Origin: Marinomonas algarum
GTDB taxonomy: Bacteria > Pseudomonadota > Gammaproteobacteria > Pseudomonadales > Marinomonadaceae
Reading direction: 5' to 3'
DNA length: 64,000 bases
Assembly: GCF_020532605.1 (NCBI RefSeq)
Contig: NZ_JAJATW010000019.1
Span: forward strand, 1 to 64,000
Within the stretch, counting starts at the first letter, position 1, and each line of letters begins with the position of its first letter. The notes beneath the pieces are model-generated. The model ran no database searches and was not told where the DNA came from. It worked only from the letters and a program-made list of their open reading frames with translations. Positions 1 to 9,340 of the stretch are shown one piece after another. The position numbers and the translations under genes are program-made.

Positions 1-26
1 GGTAGGTCATTTTGAAGTGTTTTCAT
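1..26 (-). CDS. tnpC: IS66-family transposase (TnpC), first codons only
   Basis: On the minus strand an ATG at 26 opens a frame reading MKTLQNDL that leaves the window at its left edge. It lies immediately downstream of an IS66 tnpB gene, where the large IS66 transposase gene normally begins. Only eight codons are visible, so the call rests on gene order, not on domains. Confidence 0.45.
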
Positions 27-52
27 GGGATGGATTATACCAATCAAACACC

Positions 53-415
53 TTACTCGTCATGATATCGATAGGTTAAATGTGGGTGTGCTTCTTGTAA
101 ATTGAGAGCCAGGCCATCTAGCAACCAATTAAGCTGACGAGGTGAGATTTGAATAGACAATTGTTCGTCATCAATACCAGGCCACTGAAAATGCCCTTTT
201 TCGAGCCGCTTATAATGCAGCCAGAAACCATTTGACGCCCATTGCAATATTTTGACTTTATCGCGCGCTCGACCGCAAAAGACAAAAATATGATCACTAC
301 AAGGCTCTTTTTTCAGATCATAGGCGACAATATTGCATAAACCGTCAATGGCTTTACGCATATCAGTTGGCCCACAAATGAGAGTCACATTGAGTTGAGC
401 AGAAGCGGTAAACAT
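53..415 (-). CDS. tnpB: IS66-family accessory protein TnpB
   Basis: About 120 residues. The GPTDMRKAIDGL segment near the N-terminus and the later FVFCGRARDKVKIL and WLHYKRLEKG stretches are typical of the IS66 Orf2/TnpB family, which is needed for IS66 transposition although its biochemical role is poorly defined. I chose the ATG at 415 (MFTASAQLN) rather than the upstream in-frame ATG at 466, because it gives the usual family length and is preceded by a purine-rich GGGAATAAAAGA stretch. It follows a truncated tnpA and precedes the start of tnpC, so gene order is IS66-like. Confidence 0.85.
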   Translation of the reverse strand: MFTASAQLNVTLICGPTDMRKAIDGLCNIVAYDLKKEPCSDHIFVFCGRARDKVKILQWASNGFWLHYKRLEKGHFQWPGIDDEQLSIQISPRQLNWLLDGLALNLQEAHPHLTYRYHDE

Positions 416-494
416 AAGTCTTTTATTCCCATGAAAGAAAAAAAAAGACTTTATGTTTTTTGACAAGGATTAAAACGTGTGGTTTAGCTGACGC

Positions 495-647
495 TTACTT
501 ATCAATCACTTGCTGACGTTGCTTTAATTTGACATTGAAGTATTTAGGATTGATGTTGCGCTGTTTGCAAAATGCGGTTTGAGAAAGCTTGGATTGCTCA
601 AAAGCCTCAAACAGCTCGAGCCAGTTGTATTTTTGATAAGTCGCCAT
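495..647 (-). pseudogene. tnpA: IS66-family TnpA, truncated at 50 residues
   Basis: The frame reads MATYQKYNWLELFEAFEQSK and continues to a TAA after 50 codons. This matches the N-terminal helix-turn-helix part of IS66 TnpA (known family proteins run to roughly 100 residues or more). The stop falls inside AAGTAAGCGTCAGC on the minus strand, and GTAAGCG is also how the terminal repeat of this IS66 begins (720-729). The gene may therefore have been cut by a second IS66-type end here; that is inference. TnpB follows about 80 bases downstream. Confidence 0.6.
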
Positions 648-689
648 GACGTGCTCCTTGAATAATAAGAAGCGATAAGGTTAGCGGTT

Positions 690-730
690 TGAGGGCGTCA
701 TGGGCAGGTAGGGTTGGATTGGCGCTTACG
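690..730 (-). repeat. IS66-type terminal inverted repeat (outer end)
   Basis: Read on the minus strand, the sequence from 730 begins CGTAAGCGCCAATCCAACCC and runs on towards tnpA. The GTAAGCG start is characteristic of IS66-family ends. It marks the right boundary of the IS66 fragment; the other end lies outside the window. Confidence 0.6.
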
Positions 731-945
731 AAAATCAATGGCTTAACATAACTTAGTGACTTAGAAACTGAATTTACTACTTTTTAAGTAAAATATTGTG
801 ATTATTGAATAACATATATAGTATTTAATTTACTAATATAGAATTTTACTTTATCACTAACTAAGTTGACTTCTTTAAGAACAAAAAAATTAAAAACATA
901 ATAACAGAAATTAATGCTATTTATTGAATATAAAATGGTGACAAT

Positions 946-1449
946 ATGCGAAGTATCAAAATAAAAGGAATAGTTGAAGAGTTTAGTAATAGTGTTTGCT
1001 CTACACACATAATTCATTCAGAGAATGAATATAGTTATATTATTATAAGCGGGGAAAAATACTATAGCGTAATATTAGAAAACGATAATGAATCTGCTCT
1101 GAAACACGCAATGTATAACAAACATACAATAGAAATAATGATGACTAAAATAAATAAATGTTGGATGGTCGGATCATTGCGTAACACCGTAACAGGTGAA
1201 GAGTTCCAGAGCCAGCCTTTTACAACTAGACACAAATTAATGTTATTTTTTTCTAATTTTATTCTATGGTTTCTTTGCGGAATGATACTTAGTTTCATAG
1301 CACTTACTCTCACAAGCTCATTCTCAATTTTTATAATTATTCTTACATTAGGTTTTTTTTATGGCACTTACAGTTTTATAAAAAACATTAAGGCTCGCGA
1401 TGAATATAACAGCACTAGAAATATTTACCAAAATAAAAAGTTGATTTAG
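946..1449 (+). CDS. Hypothetical protein with C-terminal membrane segments
   Basis: 167 residues, family not recognised. The first 95 residues are soluble and beta-rich. Two hydrophobic segments at about 97-118 and 121-143 suggest a hairpin in the inner membrane, followed by a basic tail. The DNA is AT-rich, like the next two genes. A clear hairpin terminator lies 25 bases after the stop, which supports a real single-gene unit. Function unknown. Confidence 0.6.
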   Translation: MRSIKIKGIVEEFSNSVCSTHIIHSENEYSYIIISGEKYYSVILENDNESALKHAMYNKHTIEIMMTKINKCWMVGSLRNTVTGEEFQSQPFTTRHKLMLFFSNFILWFLCGMILSFIALTLTSSFSIFIIILTLGFFYGTYSFIKNIKARDEYNSTRNIYQNKKLI

Positions 1450-1474
1450 ATTATTAATGCTATGTAATTTGGAT

Positions 1475-1503
1475 AAAACCCTCATATTAACTTGAGGGTT
1501 TTT
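1475..1503 (+). terminator. Rho-independent terminator
   Basis: A 10-bp stem AAAACCCTCA / TGAGGGTTTT with an 8-base loop and a final T-run. It sits between the convergent genes at 946-1449 and 1542-3209, and the stem ends in A/T runs on both strands, so it may serve both. Confidence 0.8.
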
Positions 1504-1541
1504 GATAAATATAAATTAGTGACTATTTATTATGTTAATTC

Positions 1542-3209
1542 TTATTTTTTTACGTAACCTAATAGCTGTAGAAGTTTATTTGAATTATACTCCTTTGCAT
1601 ATTTCATTTGCTTTCCGTATGACATTTTGCGAGTAAATAAAATACCTGCAAAAAGTGAAAATATAAATAAATCCATAAAATCATTATTTGCATTTGAACT
1701 AATAGTTGGATCTTTTAAATTCGCAAACTGTAACATAAAAGATAAAATAAAAATCATTCCAAATAGGTACCATTTAAGTACTCTTATAATAGAAAAAGCT
1801 TTTTTTGCACCAAAAACAAACATCATCGTCATTGATGCAAGAAACATAATGAATAGATCCCTGAAAAAGATCATATCATAATAACCAGAAAAAATAATAC
1901 TACCAAGAATTTTAGTGGCGTCAATAGAGTTAGCAAGAATAGGATATATTCCAAAGTTAAAGCCATCACCTATAATATTAGTGGTATTTAACCAATATAA
2001 TAGACCTGTTAGCAAAATAAGAGATAGAAATGTATTTAACATTAGTAGTGGGACAGAGACACTTTCACGCTCTTCTTTATTTAAAGTTAAAACTTTATTC
2101 ATAAGTTCTTGAAGTGTCTCTATAGTTTCAGAACTAACCATATTTAGACTTTTTATTTTACCCTTTGGTACTTTAGTAGAACTCATATCTTCTAAGCAGT
2201 CTTCTACAATCTTATTTTTAAGAATTGGAGTTAAAGACTTACCAGTTAGTGCAATTTTGGATTTTTTATCAGAGCTCCATTTAATATGATCGTCAAAAAT
2301 ATAATCAGTATCGCATACCATAATACCTAAAGCTTTACAGTTCCCATATGTAGCTCCAGTGTACAAGCTACAAGCTTTTAAATTACATTCAGACGCGGTC
2401 AAAGTTCCAGGTAGACTTACTGTATATGACCCAGGACCTCCACTCTCTTGTACAACTTGATTAGTAAATTGCCAATCAACAGCTTCATCAATATTAAAAT
2501 CTTCGCTATTTTTACCTTTTATATAAGCCTCTACCCAAGTTAATTTATCAAAATTTTGCCATTCAATTTTTGGTGTTGAATGAGATGAATAAAATTCAAC
2601 TGTCTCAATATGAGTATTTACTCCATCACCACCACAGGTGCTACACGAAACTCTTCCTGTAGTATGACATCTACCACAATTAACTCTACGATACCGCGTT
2701 TCATAAACAGGATTTCTAGAAGTAACACGACCATTGTGATACGAGAGATTATCCCTTACATGAGCTTGATATGGCTCTTGAACAGATCCAGAACCATTAC
2801 AATTGGAACAGGTTTCTGTTCCTGAACCGTGACAGTCATCGCATTCTATTAGACATTTGTAAGTATAATTTCCAAGCGGAAATCTACCTAAATTGTATAA
2901 ATCAATAAGCTTTGTTTTGCTAATTTTATGCTGTAGCTTGTTATTCAATACTTCTGACCTGCCATTGCAACCAGCATCAATAATTGAGTTTACTTCACGA
3001 TCAACCTCACTAAGGCTTTGGCAATTAAAGCCGCAGTTACCATAAGATACCTGGTAGTAAGAACTAGCTTGAACCGTGAATTTTGAACTGGTTATATAAG
3101 TTTTTGTTTCAACTACTGGAACCTTTTCTGCTTCAAAAGACAAATCTAAACTAGGAACCCAACAATCTCGAAGACTGTTAAAAATTTTTAAAAATAATTC
3201 CTTATTCAT
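1542..3209 (-). CDS. Membrane protein with DnaJ-type zinc-finger repeats
   Basis: 555 residues. Four CxxCxGxG-like motifs lie at about 123-130 (CDDCHGSG), 134-141 (CSNCNGSG), 178-185 (CGRCHTTG) and 189-196 (CSTCGGDG), the arrangement that folds around two zincs in the DnaJ cysteine-rich domain. There is no J domain. The C-terminal third (from about 385) holds several hydrophobic segments. This architecture suggests a membrane-anchored protein with a chaperone-like or protein-binding zinc domain; the function is unknown. The start overlaps the end of the upstream PEGA-like gene by 8 bases, so the two are probably co-expressed. Confidence 0.7.
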   Translation of the reverse strand: MNKELFLKIFNSLRDCWVPSLDLSFEAEKVPVVETKTYITSSKFTVQASSYYQVSYGNCGFNCQSLSEVDREVNSIIDAGCNGRSEVLNNKLQHKISKTKLIDLYNLGRFPLGNYTYKCLIECDDCHGSGTETCSNCNGSGSVQEPYQAHVRDNLSYHNGRVTSRNPVYETRYRRVNCGRCHTTGRVSCSTCGGDGVNTHIETVEFYSSHSTPKIEWQNFDKLTWVEAYIKGKNSEDFNIDEAVDWQFTNQVVQESGGPGSYTVSLPGTLTASECNLKACSLYTGATYGNCKALGIMVCDTDYIFDDHIKWSSDKKSKIALTGKSLTPILKNKIVEDCLEDMSSTKVPKGKIKSLNMVSSETIETLQELMNKVLTLNKEERESVSVPLLMLNTFLSLILLTGLLYWLNTTNIIGDGFNFGIYPILANSIDATKILGSIIFSGYYDMIFFRDLFIMFLASMTMMFVFGAKKAFSIIRVLKWYLFGMIFILSFMLQFANLKDPTISSNANNDFMDLFIFSLFAGILFTRKMSYGKQMKYAKEYNSNKLLQLLGYVKK

Positions 3210-3558
3210 AATTTCCTCTTTTTTCCAATTTTATAACGTGTGGAAGATTATCTTTATGTTGGATCCACAGTCTTTTATTGTAATAACCTTGCTTGCTTAT
3301 TTTTATATCGTAACTTCCTTTAGGAAGTAGCATGCCTTGTCTATATTTCGGCTTTATATTCATTACCATTATCTTAGATTCTGGTGGATAAACATCAATA
3401 TAGAACGAAAATAGGTCATTACTAGAAGAAAAATTTTTATTTTTTTCTATATTTGTAGGTTTAATAGTTTTATTTTGTTCTATAAATATATCTTTAACTA
3501 AAACTGCACTTGCAAGAATAATACATATAATGTAAATGCTTTTGAGTTTTATTTTCAT
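3202..3558 (-). CDS. PEGA-like domain protein, membrane-anchored
   Basis: 118 residues. An N-terminal hydrophobic segment (about 6-22) acts as signal or anchor. The segment VYPPESKIMVMNI...LPKGSYDIKISKQGYYNKR (about 56-98) resembles a PEGA repeat, a small beta fold found on surface or periplasmic proteins. It is translationally coupled to the zinc-finger membrane protein downstream. Function unknown; the domain call is by pattern only. Confidence 0.6.
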   Translation of the reverse strand: MKIKLKSIYIICIILASAVLVKDIFIEQNKTIKPTNIEKNKNFSSSNDLFSFYIDVYPPESKIMVMNIKPKYRQGMLLPKGSYDIKISKQGYYNKRLWIQHKDNLPHVIKLEKRGNYE

Positions 3559-4560
3559 TTTATGTAACCAATAATTTGATTGATCGAATTTTAACCCAGC
3601 TGTAAACTATATTTCAATACTTATTGTTAAAGGATGAAATGTATAATGATCTTCATTTTGCTAGATTGGAAATATCATTATAAGATAATTAAACTATAAA
3701 TACCCCCTGAAATAAATAGCCAATCGTAATTATTTAAATATGATCTAATGCTTATTCACCAAGCAGTCTTTAGATTGAAATAGAGTGATTTTTACGCTTA
3801 AAATCTATCTATCAAAAATAATTTCTAAATTCGCTATTTAATAGTGTGTATTTCCAAACTAATCCATAAATATTTTCGTATAAACTTCTATTCTAATTAA
3901 ATTGAAGTGTAGAAAAATAAAGATGGATTTTACTAGTTTCTAAGCAACGCTCAGCTGTACAATAAGACGGATTGTTGTCAGAATTTATCGTATAGCTACA
4001 ATGAGGCTAGCCTCATAATATAATGTTTACCGTCTGAAGATTGCTCTTTTCATACTTCATAACAGACTCGTTTATACTCTCTCGTACTATCGTTCTATGT
4101 TTGCTATTATTCAGTAAAATATAACTGTGTATTTTTTTGGTATTAATAATACGTGTAAAACTCTTACTATTTCTAGCACCAACACTAATAATCTGTGATT
4201 AATGAACTGCTCAATAATTAGTGTTACATCACAGTTAAAATATGAGTTATCCAATAATTGAGGTCTGCTCTAATATATCTAAAAATTCTCGTATAGCACT
4301 TTTTAGCTCATAATTCAGAAGTAAACATATATTATGTTAAATATTGTAAGTACTTTTTATGTCTTTTAAGTTAGCTTTAAAGTAAAACAACTCTATTTTT
4401 TATCTTTGTTAAGAAGTAAAGAATTTTTTCGTCTAAAAATGTTAAATTTTGTATGGCCAATTGCACTTAGCTATTTTATTATGGGATCATAATTTATGTT
4501 AAAAGAAGTTAATTATTTATATTTGGTCTATTCAATAAATTTTGTTAATTAGGAAATTAT
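3559..4560. other. AT-rich gene-free stretch
   Basis: About 1 kb of AT-rich DNA with no convincing reading frame on either strand and no obvious repeat array. It separates the minus-strand PEGA/zinc-finger pair from the lipoprotein gene. It should contain the promoters for both sides, but no promoter stands out above the AT background. Confidence 0.5.
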
Positions 4561-4944
4561 ATGAAAAAAAGCACATTAATAGCTTCGGCTTTACTTTCAT
4601 CTTCGCTCTTGACCGGCTGCGCTGTTGTTGACGACCTCACTCGTAGTTGGTCATACGAGACTGGAATCGACGTTAGTTCAGAACAAATGGAATCTTTAAA
4701 AGATGGAAAATCTGATAAGTCAGATGTTACTAGAATAGTTGGATATCCATCAAAAAAAGAAATCATCCGCAATACAGAAATCTGGTACTATAATTACACT
4801 TTTATACCGCCATTCCCAGGTCAAAAAAATATTAATAGAGCAACTGTTTTTGAGTTTAATGATAAAGATATTTTAATAAGCCATTACAAAACAGCTTCAA
4901 AAAGTCAGGATCCATTAAGTCAAGCTGCAGGTTTATCTGATTAA
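4561..4944 (+). CDS. BamE/SmpA-like outer-membrane lipoprotein
   Basis: 127 residues. A signal peptide ends in the lipobox LLTGC (Cys 20), so the mature protein should be lipidated. The DGKSDKSDVTRIVGYPSKKEII...WYYNY segment resembles the BamE/SmpA/OmlA fold (short helix pair and a sheet). The ATG is preceded by a suitably spaced AGGAAAT. It stands alone, just upstream of an IS5-family element. The specific role is unknown. Confidence 0.65.
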   Translation: MKKSTLIASALLSSSLLTGCAVVDDLTRSWSYETGIDVSSEQMESLKDGKSDKSDVTRIVGYPSKKEIIRNTEIWYYNYTFIPPFPGQKNINRATVFEFNDKDILISHYKTASKSQDPLSQAAGLSD

Positions 4945-5042
4945 TGTGAGTTCTAAGGAAACTGCGATTAAGAAGTTTCACAGCTGTCAGTGTTTCTGAC
5001 TTGGTTGAAAAATCGAAAAATATCACCCACTTCAGTATTTTT

Positions 5043-5085
5043 AGCCTCTAAATAAGCTATATTTAGTCTTATTTAGAGGCTTTTA
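5043..5085. terminator. Strong hairpin near the left end of the IS5 element
   Basis: A perfect 14-bp stem AGCCTCTAAATAAG / CTTATTTAGAGGCT with an 11-base loop and a short T-run on the plus strand. It lies just past the transposase stop, and could terminate the transposase transcript or shield the element from read-through. Confidence 0.55.
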
Positions 5086-5091
5086 GACGGA

Positions 5092-6065
5092 TTAACCCCT
5101 TGCAGCCCTTATCATCTGGTCAATCCTGAACACATTGGCTAAGGCAAACGGCATCGCCAGTTTGTTATCATTTTTTCTAAGCCGCGATAGGCGACTTTCC
5201 TAAAACCAAACTGACGCTTTATGATCCTAAATTGGTGTTCTACCTTCGCTCGGATACTGGCTTTTATGTATTCCGTTCGGATAGGTTGCTTGTTTATTCT
5301 TGGATGTTTCTTGAGAAGGCGCACCTTGCTTGGCATTTCAGCAATCAACCAATCCGCTTTGATGTCTTTTACCTCTTCTCGTTTTTGAGCGCCTCGATAA
5401 CCTGAATCCGCCGAGATAAAGCGTTCTTCACCATGAAGCAATTTTTCTGTTTCTGTGATGTCGTGTACGTTAGCCGCTGTCGTACTTAAACTGTGCGTTA
5501 ACCCTGTTCTAGCATCAACGCCGATGTGAGCTTTTAACCCGAAGAACCATTGTTTCCCTTTTTGAGTCTGGTACATCTCTGGATCGCGTGCTTTCGCTTT
5601 ATTCTTGGTTGAACTGGCCGCTTCAATAATGGTGGCGTCGACAATCGTGCTTTCTTTTAGATAAATCCCAGCGCTGGACAACCACTTGTTAACCTCTTTG
5701 AACAGCTGACGGGAGAGCTTATGCTTTTCCAGTAAGTGTCTAAAATTCATAATGGTTGTGTGATCAGGGATCGTACTGTCCAACGACAATCCAGCAAATA
5801 AACGCATGGACGTGATTTCATAAAGCGCGTCTTCCATAGCAGGGTCGCTCATGTTGTACCAATGTTGCATGCAGTGAATGCGAAACATGGTGGACAACGG
5901 ATACGGTCTTCTTCCTTTTCCAGCCTTTGGATAGAAGGGTTCAATAACCGCTTCAAGCTGATCCCACGGCATCAAGTTATCCATTCGAGCCAAGAAAATC
6001 TCTTTGCGTGTTTTACGACGTTTGTTGTTGAATTCGCTGTCGGCAAAAGTGAGTTGATGTGACAT
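5092..6065 (-). pseudogene. IS5-family transposase, frameshifted near its C-terminus
   Basis: It starts [20 protein letters not shown] and matches the IS5-type DDE transposase along its length ([67 protein letters not shown]). The frame breaks at a run of six A (5171-5176 complement): it reads on as [10 protein letters not shown] and stops at 5139. A -1 shift restores the expected [20 protein letters not shown] ending, with a stop at 5092. This is either a 1-base deletion in the A-run, a programmed slip, or a sequencing error. The catalytic core is intact, so partial activity cannot be excluded. Confidence 0.85.
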
Positions 6066-6261
6066 GATCAGAATCGTAGGTTAAAAAAATGAACTATCTC
6101 TTGAAAGGGTCTTGTCATATCTTTCCAAGGCAACGACCTAGGTATAGAACATAAGTTAACAATTTATGTAGACCTAATTCTCTTTGCAGGCGTAATTAAT
6201 TTGATACCTTTAATAGCACCATGAAAAATAACACCAAAAAGCATTACTAAGGACGGCGATT

Positions 6262-7560
6262 GTGATTTTTAAACGAAAAGCAGACAAAAAAAAACTTTCT
6301 GAAGTGTCTGAACTAGAAAGTAGCCTGTGCAGCCAGGAATTACTTGCTATTAAGCAGAATACTGCTTATATCAGCTTCAATACTGAGGGTGTTGTTTTAG
6401 ACGCCAACCAGCTATTTCTAGACATCATCGGATATGAATTACACGAGATTGTCGGCCAACATCACCGTATATTTTGTGATGATGAGTACGCTCGCTCCGG
6501 TGATTACAAGGAGTTTTGGAATAACTTAAAATCCGGTAAAGCCAGTAGTGGTAAATTTTTGCGGATAACTAAAAGTCGAGAGCCTATTTATTTAGAGGCC
6601 AATTATTTTCCGGTCTCTGATGAAACTGGGCGTGTTATAAAAATTCTCAAAATCTCCAATGACATAACGAGCATTCAAGAGTCTTTAGACAATAAAAATG
6701 CCGTATTAAGTGCTTTAGATCGTTCATTGGCGGTGATTGAGTTTGAGCCGAATGGCGAAATCATTAAGGCCAACACCAACTTTTTGACTACCATGAAATA
6801 CCGTCAAGAAGACATTCAAGGTAAAGATCACCGTATTTTCTGTGATGATAAATTTTACAAAGACAATCCAAATTTTTGGAAAGATTTGGCGCATGGAAAA
6901 CATTCTTCTGGACGATATCAGCGTTTTGATGGCGAAGGTAAGGTGATCTGGTTAGAAGCCACATACAATCCTATTTTTGATGAAAAAGGTCGCGTCATTA
7001 AAGTCATTAAGTTCGCTTCTGATATCACTGAACGCGTTAACAACGCCTTAATCGCCATTGAATTAGCCGCAGCGACGTCGGCACAAACCAGTCAAGTATC
7101 GTCTGATGCTGTGAAAATTTTAGACACGTCGATACACACATCGAGGGAAATCGCTGACAACGTCAGAGTCGCCGCGCAAACGGGCGAGAAACTGCAAGAT
7201 CAATCTAAAAACATCGCTGATATTGTGTTAACCATTCGCACCATTGCCGATCAAACCAACCTACTTGCACTCAATGCTGCTATTGAAGCGGCTCGTGCTG
7301 GTGAGTCGGGTCGCGGATTTTCAGTGGTCGCCGACGAAGTGCGTAAATTGGCCGGTTCTACGGCGACTGCCACCGCAGAAATTACGGATGTAGTGGAGCA
7401 AAACCATCGTCTTATCAACGATATGGACAATATCTTAAAGGAAGTAAATGATATTGCTTTGCATGGTCAAGAAAATATTAACGAAGTCTCTCGTGGCTTA
7501 ACGGAAATTTCCGAAGGTGTCGGAAAAATCGTCGAAACAGTAGACAAAATGAAAGAATAA
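6262..7560 (+). CDS. Soluble methyl-accepting chemotaxis protein with two PAS domains
   Basis: 432 residues starting at GTG (AAGGACGG at good spacing). Two tandem PAS domains (about 25-145 and 150-265) share the motif HRIFCDDxxY. They are followed by the conserved MCP hairpin tip ([35 protein letters not shown], about 338-372). There is no transmembrane segment, so it is a cytosolic transducer; in this family PAS domains commonly sense redox, oxygen or small molecules and the tip engages CheA/CheW. The signalling domain is short, so adaptation sites may be few. No other chemotaxis gene is in the window; it would act on the host's system. Confidence 0.85.
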   Translation: MIFKRKADKKKLSEVSELESSLCSQELLAIKQNTAYISFNTEGVVLDANQLFLDIIGYELHEIVGQHHRIFCDDEYARSGDYKEFWNNLKSGKASSGKFLRITKSREPIYLEANYFPVSDETGRVIKILKISNDITSIQESLDNKNAVLSALDRSLAVIEFEPNGEIIKANTNFLTTMKYRQEDIQGKDHRIFCDDKFYKDNPNFWKDLAHGKHSSGRYQRFDGEGKVIWLEATYNPIFDEKGRVIKVIKFASDITERVNNALIAIELAAATSAQTSQVSSDAVKILDTSIHTSREIADNVRVAAQTGEKLQDQSKNIADIVLTIRTIADQTNLLALNAAIEAARAGESGRGFSVVADEVRKLAGSTATATAEITDVVEQNHRLINDMDNILKEVNDIALHGQENINEVSRGLTEISEGVGKIVETVDKMKE

Positions 7561-7593
7561 AACTGAACTTCTACTATTACAACCTAGATACGT

Positions 7594-8868
7594 TTAAAAT
7601 ATATTCTTCAAGTTAGACCATCTAGTCGTGTAGGCTGGTGATAGGTGTTCCCGTTTCATAGACCAAGTTGGGTTCACACCTTGTGATGCAAAGAACACAT
7701 TACCTAATCCACTGTGGTTAATTTTATCGACAACGGATATCAGCGCTTTTGATTGCGTTCGATTTGTTGAGGGTCGAAATAGATCTTCTTGAAAAGTACC
7801 CTGTTCATAAAAATCAGCCAACATAACGCCCGCTTTGGCATAGCGAAACCCCGCTCGGTAGATTTGTTGAAAGATCACATTCGTCACCTCCAATAAATCG
7901 CGGGTGTCATCTGTGGGGTTGGGCAGTTCCGCTGACAGTGCTTTTGAGCACTGCGGTTCGCCAGGAATAAACGCACTGGTTCGAATAAATACAGTCACAA
8001 CACGACAAAGTCGCTGCTCACCTCGCAATTTTTCGGCTGCTCTTGTGGTGTATTTCGCTACGGCTTCTCGTAATTCTTGTTTATCCGTTACCTTATGACC
8101 AAATGATCGGCTACACACAATCTGCTGTTTGGTGGGTCGAACGGTTTCAAGCTCCAGACAAGACGTTCCATTGAGCTCATAGACAGTGCGTTCTAACACA
8201 ACAGAGTACTCGCTGCGTATGGCTTTTGGATTCATGTTAGATAAATCTAATGCAGTATGAATACCCATTTCTTTGAGTCGCACTGAAATTCTTCGTCCTA
8301 CTCCCCAAACATCACTCACATCAACTAACGCCATCAGACGTTTCTGTCTGTCTGAATCCATTAAATCTACTACCCCGCCGGTAGCTGAGTACTTTTTGGC
8401 AGCGTGATTCGCCAACTTCGCTAGTGTCTTAGTAGGGGCAATGCCTACTCCGATGGTAATGCCTGTCCATTTATCAACCTTAGCTTTTACTTGCCGTCCA
8501 AAGGTCAATAGATCTACTGCATGGTCAACACCCGTTAAATCCATGAAGGCTTCATCGATTGAGTACACTTCAACCCTTGGCGCTTCCTCTTCTAATATGG
8601 TCATGACTCGGTTCGACAGATCGGCATACAAAGCGTAATTGGAAGAAAAGCAGACTACTCCGTGTTGTTGAATCTGATCTTTGATTTGAAACAAGGGTAC
8701 ACCCATCTTAATTCCAAGCGCTTTTGCTTCTTTAGAACGTGCAACAACACAACCATCGTTGTTGGACAACACTACAACGGGAACTTGCTTTAAGTCGGGA
8801 CGAAACAGCTTTTCACAGCTGGCGTAAAAGTTATTGCAGTCGGCTAACGCGAAGACGGTCTGCATCAT
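7594..8868 (-). CDS. umuC: DNA polymerase V catalytic subunit UmuC
   Basis: 424 residues, the full family length. It starts FALADCNNFYASCEKLFRPDL and carries VLSNNDGCVVARS, VYSIDEAFMDLTG (catalytic acidic residues of Y-family polymerases) and GVGIAPTKTLAKLANHAAKK. It performs error-prone translesion synthesis after activation of UmuD. Its start overlaps the umuD stop by 4 bases. The reading frame is intact, but its promoter is separated from the operon by an insertion sequence and umuD is frameshifted, so it is probably silent or weakly expressed. Confidence 0.95.
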   Translation of the reverse strand: MMQTVFALADCNNFYASCEKLFRPDLKQVPVVVLSNNDGCVVARSKEAKALGIKMGVPLFQIKDQIQQHGVVCFSSNYALYADLSNRVMTILEEEAPRVEVYSIDEAFMDLTGVDHAVDLLTFGRQVKAKVDKWTGITIGVGIAPTKTLAKLANHAAKKYSATGGVVDLMDSDRQKRLMALVDVSDVWGVGRRISVRLKEMGIHTALDLSNMNPKAIRSEYSVVLERTVYELNGTSCLELETVRPTKQQIVCSRSFGHKVTDKQELREAVAKYTTRAAEKLRGEQRLCRVVTVFIRTSAFIPGEPQCSKALSAELPNPTDDTRDLLEVTNVIFQQIYRAGFRYAKAGVMLADFYEQGTFQEDLFRPSTNRTQSKALISVVDKINHSGLGNVFFASQGVNPTWSMKREHLSPAYTTRWSNLKNIF

Positions 8869-9310
8869 CCACGCTCGTATTTACGAATCACGCTTGTCAC
8901 GACACCAAATATCTCAAGTTCTGACTCTTCGGTAATCACAATGGCCTTATAAGCACGGTTACGAGGTTGAAGTAAGACATTGGGGTGCAGTTCTAGGGTC
9001 TTAACAGTCATTTCACCATGAATACAGGCAATGACAATATCACCATGGCGAGCCGTTAATGACTTATCAACCAACAATACATCTCCAGTAAAGATACCGG
9101 CGTCCATCATGGAATCGCCTTGAACGCGCACGAAAAAAGAAGCTGTTGGATGAGAGATACAAAATTCGTTTAGATCTAAAGTTCGCTCTACAAAGTCTTG
9201 CGCGGAGACGGAAAACCAGCAGATACTCCCTCCGCATAAAGCGGGATACGAACACTGTTGGACGTAATAAATGAAGGAGACTCAGAAACACCAAGATACG
9301 TAACGCGCAT
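8865..9310 (-). pseudogene. umuD: umuD, single-base frameshift
   Basis: The N-terminal frame (MRVTYLGVSESPSF...SAGFPSP) starts at 9310. It is continued in a different frame by VERTLDLNEFCISHPTASFF and VRVQGDSMMDAGIFTGDVLL to the stop at 8865. One missing base around 9201-9205 explains the break; restoring it gives about 148 residues, the usual UmuD size. The Ala-Gly self-cleavage site, catalytic Ser (GDSM) and Lys (TVKTL) are all present across the two frames. UmuD is self-cleaved with RecA to UmuD', the partner of UmuC. As written the gene cannot make a full protein. Confidence 0.9.
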
Positions 9311-9326
9311 AGCACACCTAAAATTA

Positions 9327-9340
9327 TACTGTATATTTAT
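9327..9340. promoter_or_regulatory. Left part of the LexA (SOS) operator split by the IS
   Basis: TACTGTATATTTAT, joined in thought to ACAGTA at 10305-10310 beyond the IS, rebuilds TACTGTATATTTATACAGTA, which matches the enterobacterial LexA consensus at 19 of 20 positions. The last 8 bases (ATATTTAT) are the target duplication. Confidence 0.85.

Larger units (their letters stand above)
4957..6126. mobile_element. IS5-family insertion sequence (approximate ends)
   Basis: About 1.17 kb, close to the 1195 bp of IS5 itself. Candidate ends are GGAAACTGCGATTAAGAAG on the left and, reverse-complemented, GGAAAGATATGACAAGACCC on the right; they match only partly, so the exact boundaries are uncertain. 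It contains one transposase gene on the minus strand. Confidence 0.5.
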
